From Phycisphaerales bacterium (GTDB lineage Bacteria; Planctomycetota; Phycisphaerae; UBA1845), in assembly GCA_013140575.1 (NCBI GenBank), contig JABFSN010000199.1, positions 1-38,701 of the forward strand: 38,701 nucleotides of DNA. The letters are read 5' to 3'. Of the stretch, positions 7,689-16,316 are shown in pieces. The position numbers and the translations under genes were made by a program. Every line of letters begins with the position of its first letter. Positions within the stretch are counted from its first letter, which is position 1. The notes below the pieces were generated by a model. That model did no database searches. It saw only the letters and a list, made by a program, of their open reading frames with translations, and was not told the origin of the DNA.

Positions 7689-7855
7689 CCGGGGCTGGGC
7701 CGCGTTGGCGTGGATGAAAGCCGCTTGCGGATCGATGCCCGTTGAATGCAGAATCACGGCGGGAGCGTCGTCAAGTAGTGGTGGCGAAAATGCAAACAGT
7801 CGATAGTGTAGGAAATGAAGCCGTTTGCGGCCGGTTCGAATCGACGCCGGTCGCG

Positions 7856-7884
7856 TTGTGTTTTCAGCCTCAATTGCGTATGCT
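7856..7884 (+). promoter_or_regulatory. Putative promoter of the CBS-korAB cluster
   Basis: TTGTGT (7856-7861), 17-bp spacer, TATGCT (7879-7884). The transcript would start near 7891, which rules out the upstream TTG at 7825 as the start of the CBS gene and favours a start at or after 7936. Eye-read, not tested. Confidence 0.4.
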
Positions 7885-7935
7885 TTGCGGACCATCCGGA
7901 CCGGGACGGGGATCGAAACGGAAGCGGGTGCCTGG

Positions 7936-8400
7936 TTGATCCGACAGGGACTGGTTAACGATCGTGTTCGGGACTTGGAAATGGGCCCGGCGGTGACCGT
8001 CGCGCCCGGCGCGACGATCGGTGCGACGATCGGGTTGATGCAGAAGAACCGGGTGGGTTGCGTCGTCGTTCAGGAAGTGAAGAAGGCGGTCGGCATATTT
8101 ACCGAGCGCGACGTGTTGAGCCGAGTACTGGCGGGCGGCGCGGCGCTGGATGACCCGATCCGGACGGTGATGACGCCGAACCCCAGGACGTTGCGAGGCG
8201 AAGAGAACCTCGCGACGGTCGTGCGAACCATGCATGCGGGTGGACTACGGCATCTGCCGGTGGTCGACGAGAATGGGACGGCGGTCGGCATGGTTTCGAT
8301 CAAGCGGATCATCCAGCACTTGGTCGAGCATTTTCCGCAGGCGGTGTACAACCTGCCGCCCGATCCGGCGGTGGTGGCGACGGCGCGCGACGGAGGTTGA
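7936..8400 (+). CDS. Small CBS-pair protein upstream of korAB
   Basis: About 154 residues made almost wholly of two CBS motifs (a Bateman module): VRDLEMGPAVTVAPGATIGATIGLMQKNRVGCVVVQ...GIFTERDVLSRVL, then IRTVMTPNPRTLRGEENLATVV...GGLRHLPVVDENGTAVGMVSIKRII. Bateman modules usually bind AMP, ATP or SAM; the ligand here is unknown. It has no catalytic or DNA-binding domain. It precedes korA by 71 bp on the same strand, so a regulatory link to the oxidoreductase is likely but inferred. The start is uncertain: TTG7936 has GGAAGCGG upstream; ATG7981 would cut into the first CBS strand; the frame stays open to TTG7825, upstream of the proposed promoter. Confidence 0.8.
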   Translation: MIRQGLVNDRVRDLEMGPAVTVAPGATIGATIGLMQKNRVGCVVVQEVKKAVGIFTERDVLSRVLAGGAALDDPIRTVMTPNPRTLRGEENLATVVRTMHAGGLRHLPVVDENGTAVGMVSIKRIIQHLVEHFPQAVYNLPPDPAVVATARDGG

Positions 8401-8471
8401 CTCGAACGTTGAGCGATCCACTCCGTAGATCATTCCCGGGGGGCGGGTCTTTTACAGGAGCCAATTAGACG

Positions 8472-10367
8472 ATGGTGTCCGGCGCCACGACCGAAACGCA
8501 TCAAGGCGTTGCAAAGAACCGCGAAGTCCAGACCCTTTCGCTGGACCACGTGACAATTCGCTTGGCGGGCGACTCCGGCGACGGCATGCAGCTCGCCGGC
8601 ACGCAGTTGACCAACACATCGGCGCTGGTCGGCAACGACATCAGCACGCTGCCGGATTTCCCGGCGGAAATCCGGGCGCCGGCCGGTTCGCTGGCGGGGG
8701 TCAGCGGATTTCAACTCAATTTCAGCCGCGAGACCATTCATACGCCCGGCGACGGGTGCGACGTTCTGGTGGCCATGAACCCGGCGGCGCTGAAGGCCAA
8801 CATCGAAGACCTGGTGGACAAGGGGACGTTGATCGTCAACGACGATGCGTTCAACGCCGGCAACCTGCAGAAGGCCGGTTACGATCACAATCCGCTGGAA
8901 TCGGGCGAATTGGCGCGTTTCCGGGTGTTCCGCGTTCCCGTCGACAAGCTGACCATCGCGGCGGCGAAGGAATCCGGGCTGGGGACCAAGGCGGTGCTGC
9001 GCACGAAGAATTTTTTCGCGCTGGGGCTGGTGTACTGGATGTACGGCCGGCCGCTCGAGACCACGCTCGGCTGGATTGACGCGAAGTTTAAGAAGGTGCC
9101 GGCGGTGGTGGAGGCCAACGTCAAGGCGTTGAAGGCCGGCTACTACTACGGCGAGACGACCGAGGCGTTCACGGTCCGCTACGAAGTGGAGCGGGCCAAG
9201 ATCGCCCCGGGGACCTACCGCAAGATCACGGGCAACGAGGCCGTCGCCATCGGAATGATCGCGGCCGCCCGTCAGGCCGACAAGACGCTGTTCTACGGGA
9301 GCTATCCGATCACGCCGGCGAGCGACATTTTGCACGAACTGGCGATGTACCCGCATTTCCACGTCAAGACGTTTCAGGCCGAGGATGAAATCGCGGCGAT
9401 GACGTCGTGCATCGGTGCGGCGTATGGCGGGGCGTTGGCGGCGACGGGCACGAGCGGTCCGGGGCTGGCGTTGAAGGGGGAGGCGTTGGGTCTGGCGGTG
9501 ATGACCGAGCTGCCGATGGTGATCGTGGACGTGCAGCGCGGCGGACCGAGCACGGGGTTGCCGACCAAGACTGAGCAGGCCGACTTGTTCCAGGCGTTGT
9601 TTGGGCGGAACGGCGAGTGCCCGATTCCGGTGGTGGCGCCGTCGACGCCGGGCGATTGTTTCACGATGACGGTCGAGGCGTTTCGCATTGCGATGAAGTA
9701 CATGACGCCGGTGCTGGTGCTGTCGGACGGTTACCTGGCCAACGGGGCGGAGCCGTGGGCGATTCCGAACGTGAAGGACCTGCCCGATTTGCGGGTGCAG
9801 CATCCGACGGGGATTGGCAACGGCAACGGTGAGCATTTCCTGCCGTATCAGCGGAACGACCATTTGGGTCGGCCGTGGGCGCTTCCGGGGACGCGCGGGT
9901 TGCAGCACCGCATCGGCGGGCTGGAAAAACAGGACATCACCGGCAACGTGTCCTACGATCCGGAGAATCACGAGCACATGTGCCGCACGCGGGCGGCCAA
10001 GGTGGCGGGCATCGCGACGGACATTCCGCTGTTGCCGGTCGAGGGACCGGCGCGGGGCGACCTGCTGGTGCTGGGGTGGGGCGGGACGTATGGGGCGATC
10101 GTGTCGGCCGTCCAGCGAGCCCAGGCCCGCGGATTGAGCGTGGCGAGCGCCCATTTGCGGTATTTGAATCCGTTGCCGAGGAACGTCGGCGAGGTGTTGA
10201 AGGCGTACAAGAAGGTGCTGATTCCGGAATTAAACCTGGGTCAGCTGGCCATGGTGATTCGCGCCCGGTTCCTGGTGGACGCGGTCAGCTACACCAAGGT
10301 GCAGGGCAAGCCGTTCCGAATCACGGATATCGAAAACAAGATCGACGAAATGTTGAAAGGCGCCTGA
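8472..10367 (+). CDS. korA: 2-oxoacid:ferredoxin oxidoreductase, fused gamma/alpha subunit (KorA-type)
   Basis: With KorB this enzyme oxidises a 2-oxoacid (most likely 2-oxoglutarate) with CoA and reduces ferredoxin; it can also run in reverse to fix CO2. The 631 residues hold an N-terminal gamma domain (LAGDSGDGMQ near 31-40, DISTLPDFPAEIRAPAGS) and, after about residue 240, the alpha/pyrimidine-binding domain (FYGSYPITPASDILHEL, FQAEDEIAAM near 303, GTSGPGLALKGE, QRGGPSTGLPTKTEQADLF). A C-terminal transketolase-like domain follows. The Glu of QAEDE is the expected TPP-activating residue. ATG 8472 has AGGAG at 8456-8460. It is followed after 2 bp by korB. Substrate choice (2-oxoglutarate rather than pyruvate or an aromatic oxoacid) rests on overall resemblance. 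Confidence 0.93.
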   Translation: MVSGATTETHQGVAKNREVQTLSLDHVTIRLAGDSGDGMQLAGTQLTNTSALVGNDISTLPDFPAEIRAPAGSLAGVSGFQLNFSRETIHTPGDGCDVLVAMNPAALKANIEDLVDKGTLIVNDDAFNAGNLQKAGYDHNPLESGELARFRVFRVPVDKLTIAAAKESGLGTKAVLRTKNFFALGLVYWMYGRPLETTLGWIDAKFKKVPAVVEANVKALKAGYYYGETTEAFTVRYEVERAKIAPGTYRKITGNEAVAIGMIAAARQADKTLFYGSYPITPASDILHELAMYPHFHVKTFQAEDEIAAMTSCIGAAYGGALAATGTSGPGLALKGEALGLAVMTELPMVIVDVQRGGPSTGLPTKTEQADLFQALFGRNGECPIPVVAPSTPGDCFTMTVEAFRIAMKYMTPVLVLSDGYLANGAEPWAIPNVKDLPDLRVQHPTGIGNGNGEHFLPYQRNDHLGRPWALPGTRGLQHRIGGLEKQDITGNVSYDPENHEHMCRTRAAKVAGIATDIPLLPVEGPARGDLLVLGWGGTYGAIVSAVQRAQARGLSVASAHLRYLNPLPRNVGEVLKAYKKVLIPELNLGQLAMVIRARFLVDAVSYTKVQGKPFRITDIENKIDEMLKGA

Positions 10368-10369
10368 AC

Positions 10370-11392
10370 ATGCCGGTGGAACTGGAAGTTCAATCGTTAA
10401 GCCCCAAGGATTACGCCAGCGATCAGGACATTCGCTGGTGTCCGGGCTGCGGCGACTACGCCATCCTCGCGCAGGCGAAGAAGGTGCTGGCCGATCTGAA
10501 GTTCAGCAAGGAGAACATGGTGTGCGTGTCGGGGATCGGCTGTTCGAGCCGGTTTCCCTATTATCTGGACACGTACGGCATTCACAGCATTCACGGGCGG
10601 GCAACGGCCGTCGCCACGGGTCTGAAAATCGCCCGGCCCGATCTGCACGTGTGGGTGGTTACGGGCGACGGCGACGGGTTGAGCATCGGCGGAAACCATC
10701 TGCTGCACGTCATTCGCCGCAACGTGGGCGTGACCATTCTGCTGTTCAACAACCGCATTTACGGGTTGACCAAGGGTCAGTATTCGCCGACGTCGGAAAA
10801 GGGCAAGAAGACCAAGTCCACGCCGGGCGGATCGATCGATTATCCGTTGCAGCCGCTGTCGGTCGCGATAGGGGCGGAGGCCACGTTCGTCGCCCGGTCG
10901 CACGATGTGAATTTGAAACATTTGGGACAGGTTCTGGATCGCGCGGCGCGGCACAAGGGCACGTCGTTCGTGGAGATTTATCAGAACTGCAACATCTTCA
11001 ACGATGGGGCGTTCGAATACACCACCAGCAAGGAGACGCGGGACGACACGGCGCTGATTCTGGAGCACGGCCGGCCGATGGTGTTCGGCAAGAACCGCGA
11101 CAAGGGCATTCGTCTGAACGGGCTGCACCCGGAAATCGTGACGCTGGGCAACGGCATCAAGGAGGACGATTTGTTGTTTCATGATGAACGGGCGCCGGAG
11201 CCGACGCTGGCGTACATGTTGAGCCGCATGTACCACCCGCAGTTCCCCGAGCCTATCGGCGTGTTCCGCGCGGTCGAGCGCCCGACGTACGAAGAGATGG
11301 TCGACGATTCGGTGCGGTCGGCGATTCAGACCCGGGGCGAAGGCCGGCTGGAAGACCTGTTCCGAAGCGACGACACGTGGACGGTGACGTGA
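10370..11392 (+). CDS. korB: 2-oxoacid:ferredoxin oxidoreductase beta subunit (KorB-type)
   Basis: The 340-residue TPP- and FeS-binding subunit. Cys24 and Cys27 (RWCPGCGDY), Cys58 (GIGCSSRFPYY) and Cys207 (QNCNIFND) are the expected [4Fe-4S] ligands. The TPP/Mg motif runs from GDGD at 99-102 to NN at 127-128 (VVTGDGDGLSIGGNH ... LLFNNRIYGLTKGQYSPTS). ATG 10370 sits 2 bp after the korA stop (TGAACATG), so the two are surely translated from one message. No separate ferredoxin-like delta subunit gene is present, as in other two-gene Kor systems. Confidence 0.95.
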   Translation: MPVELEVQSLSPKDYASDQDIRWCPGCGDYAILAQAKKVLADLKFSKENMVCVSGIGCSSRFPYYLDTYGIHSIHGRATAVATGLKIARPDLHVWVVTGDGDGLSIGGNHLLHVIRRNVGVTILLFNNRIYGLTKGQYSPTSEKGKKTKSTPGGSIDYPLQPLSVAIGAEATFVARSHDVNLKHLGQVLDRAARHKGTSFVEIYQNCNIFNDGAFEYTTSKETRDDTALILEHGRPMVFGKNRDKGIRLNGLHPEIVTLGNGIKEDDLLFHDERAPEPTLAYMLSRMYHPQFPEPIGVFRAVERPTYEEMVDDSVRSAIQTRGEGRLEDLFRSDDTWTVT

Positions 11393-11518
11393 TCGGGACG
11401 TGTGGTCGTTCGATCGGATTGCGGCGCCCGCGATTATCGCGGTTCAGGACGACCGATTACCCGTCGACGCGGAAGAACCGACTTTCCCACCGCTGAAGCG
11501 GTGATCCGGTCGAATTTC

Positions 11519-11602
11519 GTGCGCCCTCCGGGCGGAAGAGAGACAGAGGTCGTCACCCAGGGACTGAAGTCCCTGGCTAGGATCGGGCGCCCTCCGGGCG
11601 GA
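11519..11602. repeat. Palindromic element, family C, copy 1
   Basis: Outer palindromes CGCCCTCCGGGCGG at about 11522 and 11589 flank a central hairpin CCAGGGACT-GA-AGTCCCTGG (11557-11576). Further CCGGGCGG fragments follow to 11632. An inverted copy lies at 38486-38581. The central stem, downstream of korB, might slow transcription but has no U-run. Confidence 0.8.
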
Positions 11603-11675
11603 GTGTCAACCGGGCGGAGAGTCAACCGGGCGGGGTGTTCATCGGGCAGGCTTCCCCTAAAAGAGGATCCCAGTT

Positions 11676-12203
11676 ATGGAATGCCCCTATTGCGGTTGGG
11701 ACAACATCGCCGGCAGCGACGAATGCGGCCAGTGCCGGTCGGAATTGCGCCACCTCGACCTGCCCCGGGGACGCAGCCCCATCGAAAAGTCCATCATGGG
11801 CGATGACATCGTCCGCCTGATGCGCGGCGACGCCATCAGCGTGTCGCCGGATACGCCGCTGCGCGACGTCGTCCGGCGGCTGGTCGATGAAAAACGCCAC
11901 TGCGCCCTGGTCATCAAAAACGACGCGATTGCCGGGATATTCACCGAACGCGACGCGCTGATGAAAACCGCCCACCGGTTTGGCGAGGCGGCCGACCGCC
12001 CGGTCGAGCAGTTCATGACCCGCGACCCGGAATGCCTGCGTCCCAACGACACGCTCAACTACGGATTGAACAAGATGGTGGTGGGGAATTACCGGCATCT
12101 GCCCATCGAGGACCATGGCCGGGCGATCGGCGTGGTCAGCGTCCGCGACGTGCTGGCGTATGTCGTGGAGCGGTACGGTGATGTCATGGGAGCCGCGGTC
12201 TGA
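11676..12203 (+). CDS. Zinc-ribbon plus CBS-pair protein downstream of korAB
   Basis: A 175-residue protein. An N-terminal zinc ribbon has Cys3, Cys6, Cys17 and Cys20 (MECPYCGWDN..CGQC). Two CBS motifs follow: VRLMRGDAISVSPDTPLRDVVRRLVDEKRH...GIFTERDALMKTA and VEQFMTRDPECLRPNDTLNYGLNKM...YRHLPIEDHGRAIGVVSVRDVL. It is a paralogue of the CBS protein upstream of korA (both have GIFTERD and RHLP). The ATG is set by AGAGGA at 11659-11664. It lies 283 bp after korB with a repeat element between, so it may have its own promoter. A nucleotide-sensing role is family knowledge; the target is unknown. Confidence 0.9.
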   Translation: MECPYCGWDNIAGSDECGQCRSELRHLDLPRGRSPIEKSIMGDDIVRLMRGDAISVSPDTPLRDVVRRLVDEKRHCALVIKNDAIAGIFTERDALMKTAHRFGEAADRPVEQFMTRDPECLRPNDTLNYGLNKMVVGNYRHLPIEDHGRAIGVVSVRDVLAYVVERYGDVMGAAV

Positions 12204-12343
12204 CGGCGCGGAGTCGAGACGGCGACGCAGGACATATCGGATCAGGAAAGTCCCCGCTTCCCCGCCGTAAAACGAAGCTACTGGCGCTGAGCACACGGGC
12301 GGGCGAGTACGCTTGCCGGCGTTCTGTGATTTCCGCGGCGCGT

Positions 12344-12451
12344 CCTCCGCCCCTGCCGGGGCGGGAATTCCCCGAGCACGGAATCCACGGGTTGCGCAAT
12401 GCTACGCATCGCTCCACCCGTGGCTACAGTCCGCCGCCCCGTTGGGGCGGA
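12344..12451. repeat. Family D palindromic element, copy 1
   Basis: Three palindromes in a row: CCGCCCC-TGCC-GGGGCGG, an outer CCACGGGT/ACCCGTGG pair enclosing GCAATGCTACGCATCGC, and CCGCCCCGTTGGGGCGG. The same order and near-identical sequence recur in direct orientation at 18079-18187. Confidence 0.85.
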
Positions 12452-12526
12452 AACACCGGCGCGGCGCGAATCTCCGCCAAACACGTACTGCGCCCGCGGC
12501 TCTGATTCAGGGATCTCGACGCTAAA

Positions 12527-12554
12527 CACGGGCAAGCGGGTACGCTTGCCCGTG
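12527..12554. repeat. Solitary family A hairpin
   Basis: Stem CACGGGCAAGCG, loop GGTA, CGCTTGCCCGTG, followed by CCACCCGAAAA as in the right end of the 171-bp elements. Hairpin 1 and the linker are missing, so this is an element remnant. Confidence 0.8.
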
Positions 12555-12601
12555 CCACCCGAAAACGAGGTTATGTCGCGCTACGCGCCTGTGCCGCGCG
12601 G

Positions 12602-15600
12602 CTACGGTTCATGCGAAGCCCCGGCGTCGGGGCTCATCGGGCACAGGTGCACGACGAAGCCGTAGTCGCCGCTGTTGCCGACCGGGGCCGAGACGGTGAT
12701 GACGTACGTTCCGTTCACCGGCAGGGCAAATCGTCCGGCGTCGAATCCCAAGCTGAATGGACCGAACATCCGGAACCCCTGGGGATCGTCCAACTGCCAG
12801 CGCAGACCGAAATTGGCCTGCAGCACATCGAAATAGACGACGTCGCCGGCCATTCCGTTAAACGTGTAGACGTCGGTTTCGCCGACGGCGGTGATGTTGC
12901 CGGCGCCGGCCGCCGGCACGTTCGGACCGACCGCCTGTTCGTAGCCGATGGCGAATTGCTGCGCCGCGGGCACGTCCACCACGGTGAACGCGTAATTGCC
13001 GCCGATGCCGCCGTTGTTGCTTTCAACGACGATGGTGTATTCCGCGCCCGGCACGAGCGTGCGTGGACCGGGGTCGAAGTTCATGGAGAACTGCTGGAAG
13101 ACGAACGGCCCGTTGGTCTCGCGCACCGACCAACGGGTGTTGAAGTTCAGGATCGAGACGTCGAAAACGACCTGCCCGTCCGGGACGGGGGCGTTGAAGG
13201 TCATGATGTCGCGGTCGGTGGCCGAGTTGATGTGACCGACGCCGGCACAAGGCGTGTTCAGGGTCACGAATTGATCAAGCCCGATGGCGCACATCGTGGG
13301 CGGGGCCGGCGTGGTGATCTGGAACGAGTAGACCCCCGTGCCGCCGAAGCGGCTGAACACCTCGATGGTGTAGGGGCCCGCCTGACTCAACGTCAGCACG
13401 CCGGGATCGAAGTTCATGGTGAACGTGTCGAACACCGGTCCGCCGGCCGGACTACGCAACGTCCAGGCCAGATTGCCGTTCAGCCCGACGACGTCGAAAT
13501 AGAGCATGGTATCGGCCATTGAGGTCGAGAACGTGTAGACGTCGCGGTCGAACGCCGGGCTGATCTGCCCGGACTGCCCCTGGCAGGGCACGTCCAGCGA
13601 AACCAGTGTGTCCACGGTGATGGGGCAGGACACCGGCTGGGGCACGTTCAGCACCTCGAAGCCGTAGTTGTCGACGTTACCGTTGAAATTGAACACGGTG
13701 ATGAAGTAGTCGCCGGGCGGCACGGTGAACGGTCCCAGGCCGCTCCCCGTGAAGAGGAACTCGGTATCGAAGAACGTGCTGAAGCCGTCGTCCATGGTCC
13801 AGTAGCTGTCGTTGGCGCCGAACGTCACGTTCAGGAAGAAAGTTTCCCCGCTCGCGACGGTGAGCGTGTAAATGTCCATTGCCCCCGGCGCCTCGAGCGT
13901 GCCGGCCCCCAGCAGGCTGTCGGGGATCGTCGTGCCGACGGTGATCGGAAAGACTTCCGGCTGGGGCGGCGTCACCAGTTCGAACAAGTAATCGCCGGCG
14001 AAGAAATCGGACCGGAGGTGCAGCGAGTAGATTCCAGTCTCGGGGAGCGTGATCGTCCCCGGATCGAATGACTCGTCCATGCAGTCGTTAAACAGCGTGC
14101 CGCCGGACGGTGTTTCGAGCCGCCAGTTGATGCTGCAACCGCCCCCGTCGATCGTGTTGAAGTAGACATCCTGATCCGCGTCCGCGTTGAACTGGTAGAT
14201 GAAGGAATCGACCGGCGACTGGAAGTTGCCCGACACCGGGTCGTCGTCGATGTTGATGGCCACCACGGACGGCGGCGGGACGGTGCGTACGATGAACGAG
14301 TAGCCGTTGCTCGCGAAGCCGCTGGAGGTGTACATCTCGATTTCGTACGTGCCGGGTATTTCCAGGTCGATGAGGCCGGGGTCGTTGAACGAGTCCAGGA
14401 ACTGCGGACCGAAGAGGGTATCTCCGTTGGGGTCGCGCAGTTCCCACAAGATGCCGCCGCCGCCGGGCAGGGCGTCGAAATAGACGGTCTGCGGCGAGCC
14501 GACGGTGATCCGATAGAAATCGGTTTCCGCGTTCTGCGGGAACCGGCCGTCGCCGGGCATGGGCACGTCCGGTGCGATCAATTCGTCGATGGCGATATCC
14601 CTCGGCGCGGTGGGGTTGGACAATGCCGTGAACAGGTACGTGCCCCCAACGCCGCCCTGGGGGAAGACGGTGACGGTGTAGACGCCGCCGAGGTCCAGCG
14701 TGCGCAGCCCGGCGTTGGCGAGGAATTGCGGACCAAACACGAACCCGTTGTTCGCGTCACGGCACTGCCACAGGAGGCTTCCGCCGCTGACGATGGAGCC
14801 GTTGAACATCACCCGCTGGCCGGGGGCGGCGTTGAACGTGAAAACATCCTGCGACGCCAGCGACTCGATATTCCCCGCACCGGGGCCCGGCAGATCGACG
14901 CCGACCGGCTGGTTAATGTTGACCGCGAAGTTTTGAGTCAGACCGTCGCCGTCCAGAACTTCGAAAGCGTAGGCGCCGGTGGTGTTGAATCCCCCGGTCA
15001 CGTTGATGGTGTAGAATCCCGTTTCGGGCATGATGAAAAAGCCCGGATCGCCGCCCTCGTCAGAAAAGGACCTGTCCCCGAAAAGAAAAGCACCCGACGG
15101 GCGCCGGCATTCGATGAAGACATTGCCGTCGGAACAGAAATCGCTGGAGCCGACCTCGGCGCCGTTCAGGCCGATGAACACCCGACGCCCGGCGTCGGCG
15201 AAAAAGTTGTAGCAATCCAGTTCGTCGGGCAGCTCCAGGAGGCCCGCGCCCGGCGCCGGCGAGCCGGGGGCCACCAGGGTGTTCAGCGGGATTTCGAAAC
15301 AGCCCTGCGGCGCGGGGGGCGCCGGCGGCGCGGGGGGTTGCCCGGTCGGCGGCGGGGGTTCTTCCTCTTCGGTGGTGTCGTCCTCGACGTCTTCCGGCGG
15401 TGTATCTTCCGACGGATCGACGATTTCGTCGTCCGGGGGAGGAGGCGGAGGAGGCGCCGGGGCGGGAATAATGTACTCCAGCACCGTGTTCGGATCGGTG
15501 AACTCGGCTTCGAAAAAGGACCGTTGATTGGGCGCCGACGACCCGTCGGCAAGCATGGCCGACGCCGCGATTGAGGTGGACAATTCGGGGCCGATCACAA

Positions 15601-15988
15601 TCGGCGGCGTGTTGGAACGCATCTTCAGAAAGGACTGGTGGGCGATTCGATCGCCGATGAAAAACTCGACCGTCACGTCGGCCGCCTGCCCGCTGCGGTT
15701 GTCGATGCGCAAGCTAACCTCGGCCGCCGGAATCGTTCGTCCGTCCGAATCGACGCCGCCTTCCACTTCCAGCTCGGGAACGGTCTGCGGAAACACCGGG
15801 TTTAGAAACGACCCATCGTTTGCCGCGCCGGCCGAGTCACCGCCCGAACCGCCGGTCAGGATATCGATGACCGCGTCCGCGTCGACGGCGTCGTCGCCCT
15901 CGACGGGTTGGCGGTCGGGACCTTGCGTCAGACAGGCGGCGGGCAACAGCAGTAATAACGACCAGACGGTTCGCTTGTAGAATTGCAT
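12602..15988 (-). CDS. Large lipoprotein with eight PPC-type beta-sandwich repeats
   Basis: 1128 residues. A lipoprotein signal peptide has lipobox LPAAC with Cys19. Residues about 20-165 are a unique region, then comes an acidic, proline-rich linker (PAPPPPPPPDDE ... TTEEEEPPPPTGQPPAPPAP). Eight repeats of about 110 residues follow, each opening with a phrase such as FAVNINQPVGVDLPGPGAG and a D-(V/I)-(Y/F)-TF strand, and holding YxFDV and a W-x-(L/V)-(R/D) strand. They match bacterial pre-peptidase C-terminal (PPC) domains, here without any peptidase domain. Likely role: surface adhesion or scaffolding, inferred. ATG 15988 has GGGAG 10 nt upstream. It is divergent from the phosphatase gene. 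Confidence 0.85.
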   Translation of the reverse strand: MQFYKRTVWSLLLLLPAACLTQGPDRQPVEGDDAVDADAVIDILTGGSGGDSAGAANDGSFLNPVFPQTVPELEVEGGVDSDGRTIPAAEVSLRIDNRSGQAADVTVEFFIGDRIAHQSFLKMRSNTPPIVIGPELSTSIAASAMLADGSSAPNQRSFFEAEFTDPNTVLEYIIPAPAPPPPPPPDDEIVDPSEDTPPEDVEDDTTEEEEPPPPTGQPPAPPAPPAPQGCFEIPLNTLVAPGSPAPGAGLLELPDELDCYNFFADAGRRVFIGLNGAEVGSSDFCSDGNVFIECRRPSGAFLFGDRSFSDEGGDPGFFIMPETGFYTINVTGGFNTTGAYAFEVLDGDGLTQNFAVNINQPVGVDLPGPGAGNIESLASQDVFTFNAAPGQRVMFNGSIVSGGSLLWQCRDANNGFVFGPQFLANAGLRTLDLGGVYTVTVFPQGGVGGTYLFTALSNPTAPRDIAIDELIAPDVPMPGDGRFPQNAETDFYRITVGSPQTVYFDALPGGGGILWELRDPNGDTLFGPQFLDSFNDPGLIDLEIPGTYEIEMYTSSGFASNGYSFIVRTVPPPSVVAINIDDDPVSGNFQSPVDSFIYQFNADADQDVYFNTIDGGGCSINWRLETPSGGTLFNDCMDESFDPGTITLPETGIYSLHLRSDFFAGDYLFELVTPPQPEVFPITVGTTIPDSLLGAGTLEAPGAMDIYTLTVASGETFFLNVTFGANDSYWTMDDGFSTFFDTEFLFTGSGLGPFTVPPGDYFITVFNFNGNVDNYGFEVLNVPQPVSCPITVDTLVSLDVPCQGQSGQISPAFDRDVYTFSTSMADTMLYFDVVGLNGNLAWTLRSPAGGPVFDTFTMNFDPGVLTLSQAGPYTIEVFSRFGGTGVYSFQITTPAPPTMCAIGLDQFVTLNTPCAGVGHINSATDRDIMTFNAPVPDGQVVFDVSILNFNTRWSVRETNGPFVFQQFSMNFDPGPRTLVPGAEYTIVVESNNGGIGGNYAFTVVDVPAAQQFAIGYEQAVGPNVPAAGAGNITAVGETDVYTFNGMAGDVVYFDVLQANFGLRWQLDDPQGFRMFGPFSLGFDAGRFALPVNGTYVITVSAPVGNSGDYGFVVHLCPMSPDAGASHEP

Positions 15989-16047
15989 AGTAGGGTATCT
16001 CCCATACCACCCCAGGAGACGGTGGGTACACCTAGACCCATCAATCG

Positions 16048-16076
16048 AGCCTATATACGCAAAATGGGAATGTCAA
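16048..16076 (-). promoter_or_regulatory. Putative promoter of the PPC lipoprotein gene
   Basis: On the minus strand, TTGACA (16076-16071), a 17-bp spacer and TAGGCT (16053-16048), giving a 5' leader of about 52 nt. A perfect -35 in GC-rich sequence is notable. Confidence 0.5.
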
Positions 16077-16316
16077 TTCAACGCGGCGTGTGGCACGGAA
16101 ATTGCCCGGTTTATCGCCCTCGTCCAGGCCTGCCCCTGCGGAATCCACGCCGATTCGATGGGTGGGCGTCACCCCCCGATTCCGTTTCCCGTCCAGTCGA
16201 ATCGTGGTCGTGTTGCGTACTCGCCATCGGTGGGTGAGCCGTTACAATCGCCGTCCTCGCTGGCCTTCGCGTGCAAGAGCGATCACGAACAGTTTCCGAC
16301 AGGAGATGACCATCCG

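Larger units (their letters stand above)
12204..12601. other. Repeat-filled spacer between convergent genes
   Basis: No gene. It holds a decayed hairpin of family A near 12294-12318, the family D element (12344-12451), a GCGCAGTACGTG-type block in reverse at 12479-12504 (direct counterpart near 19938-19962) and a lone family A hairpin (12527-12554). Confidence 0.7.

Noticed and set aside
7742-7939. Small plus-strand frame between the element and the CBS gene
   Set aside because: No ribosome site, no similarity, and it overlaps the likely promoter region.
8430-10154. Long minus-strand frame opposite korA (574 residues)
   Set aside because: Composition-driven shadow; korA is certain.
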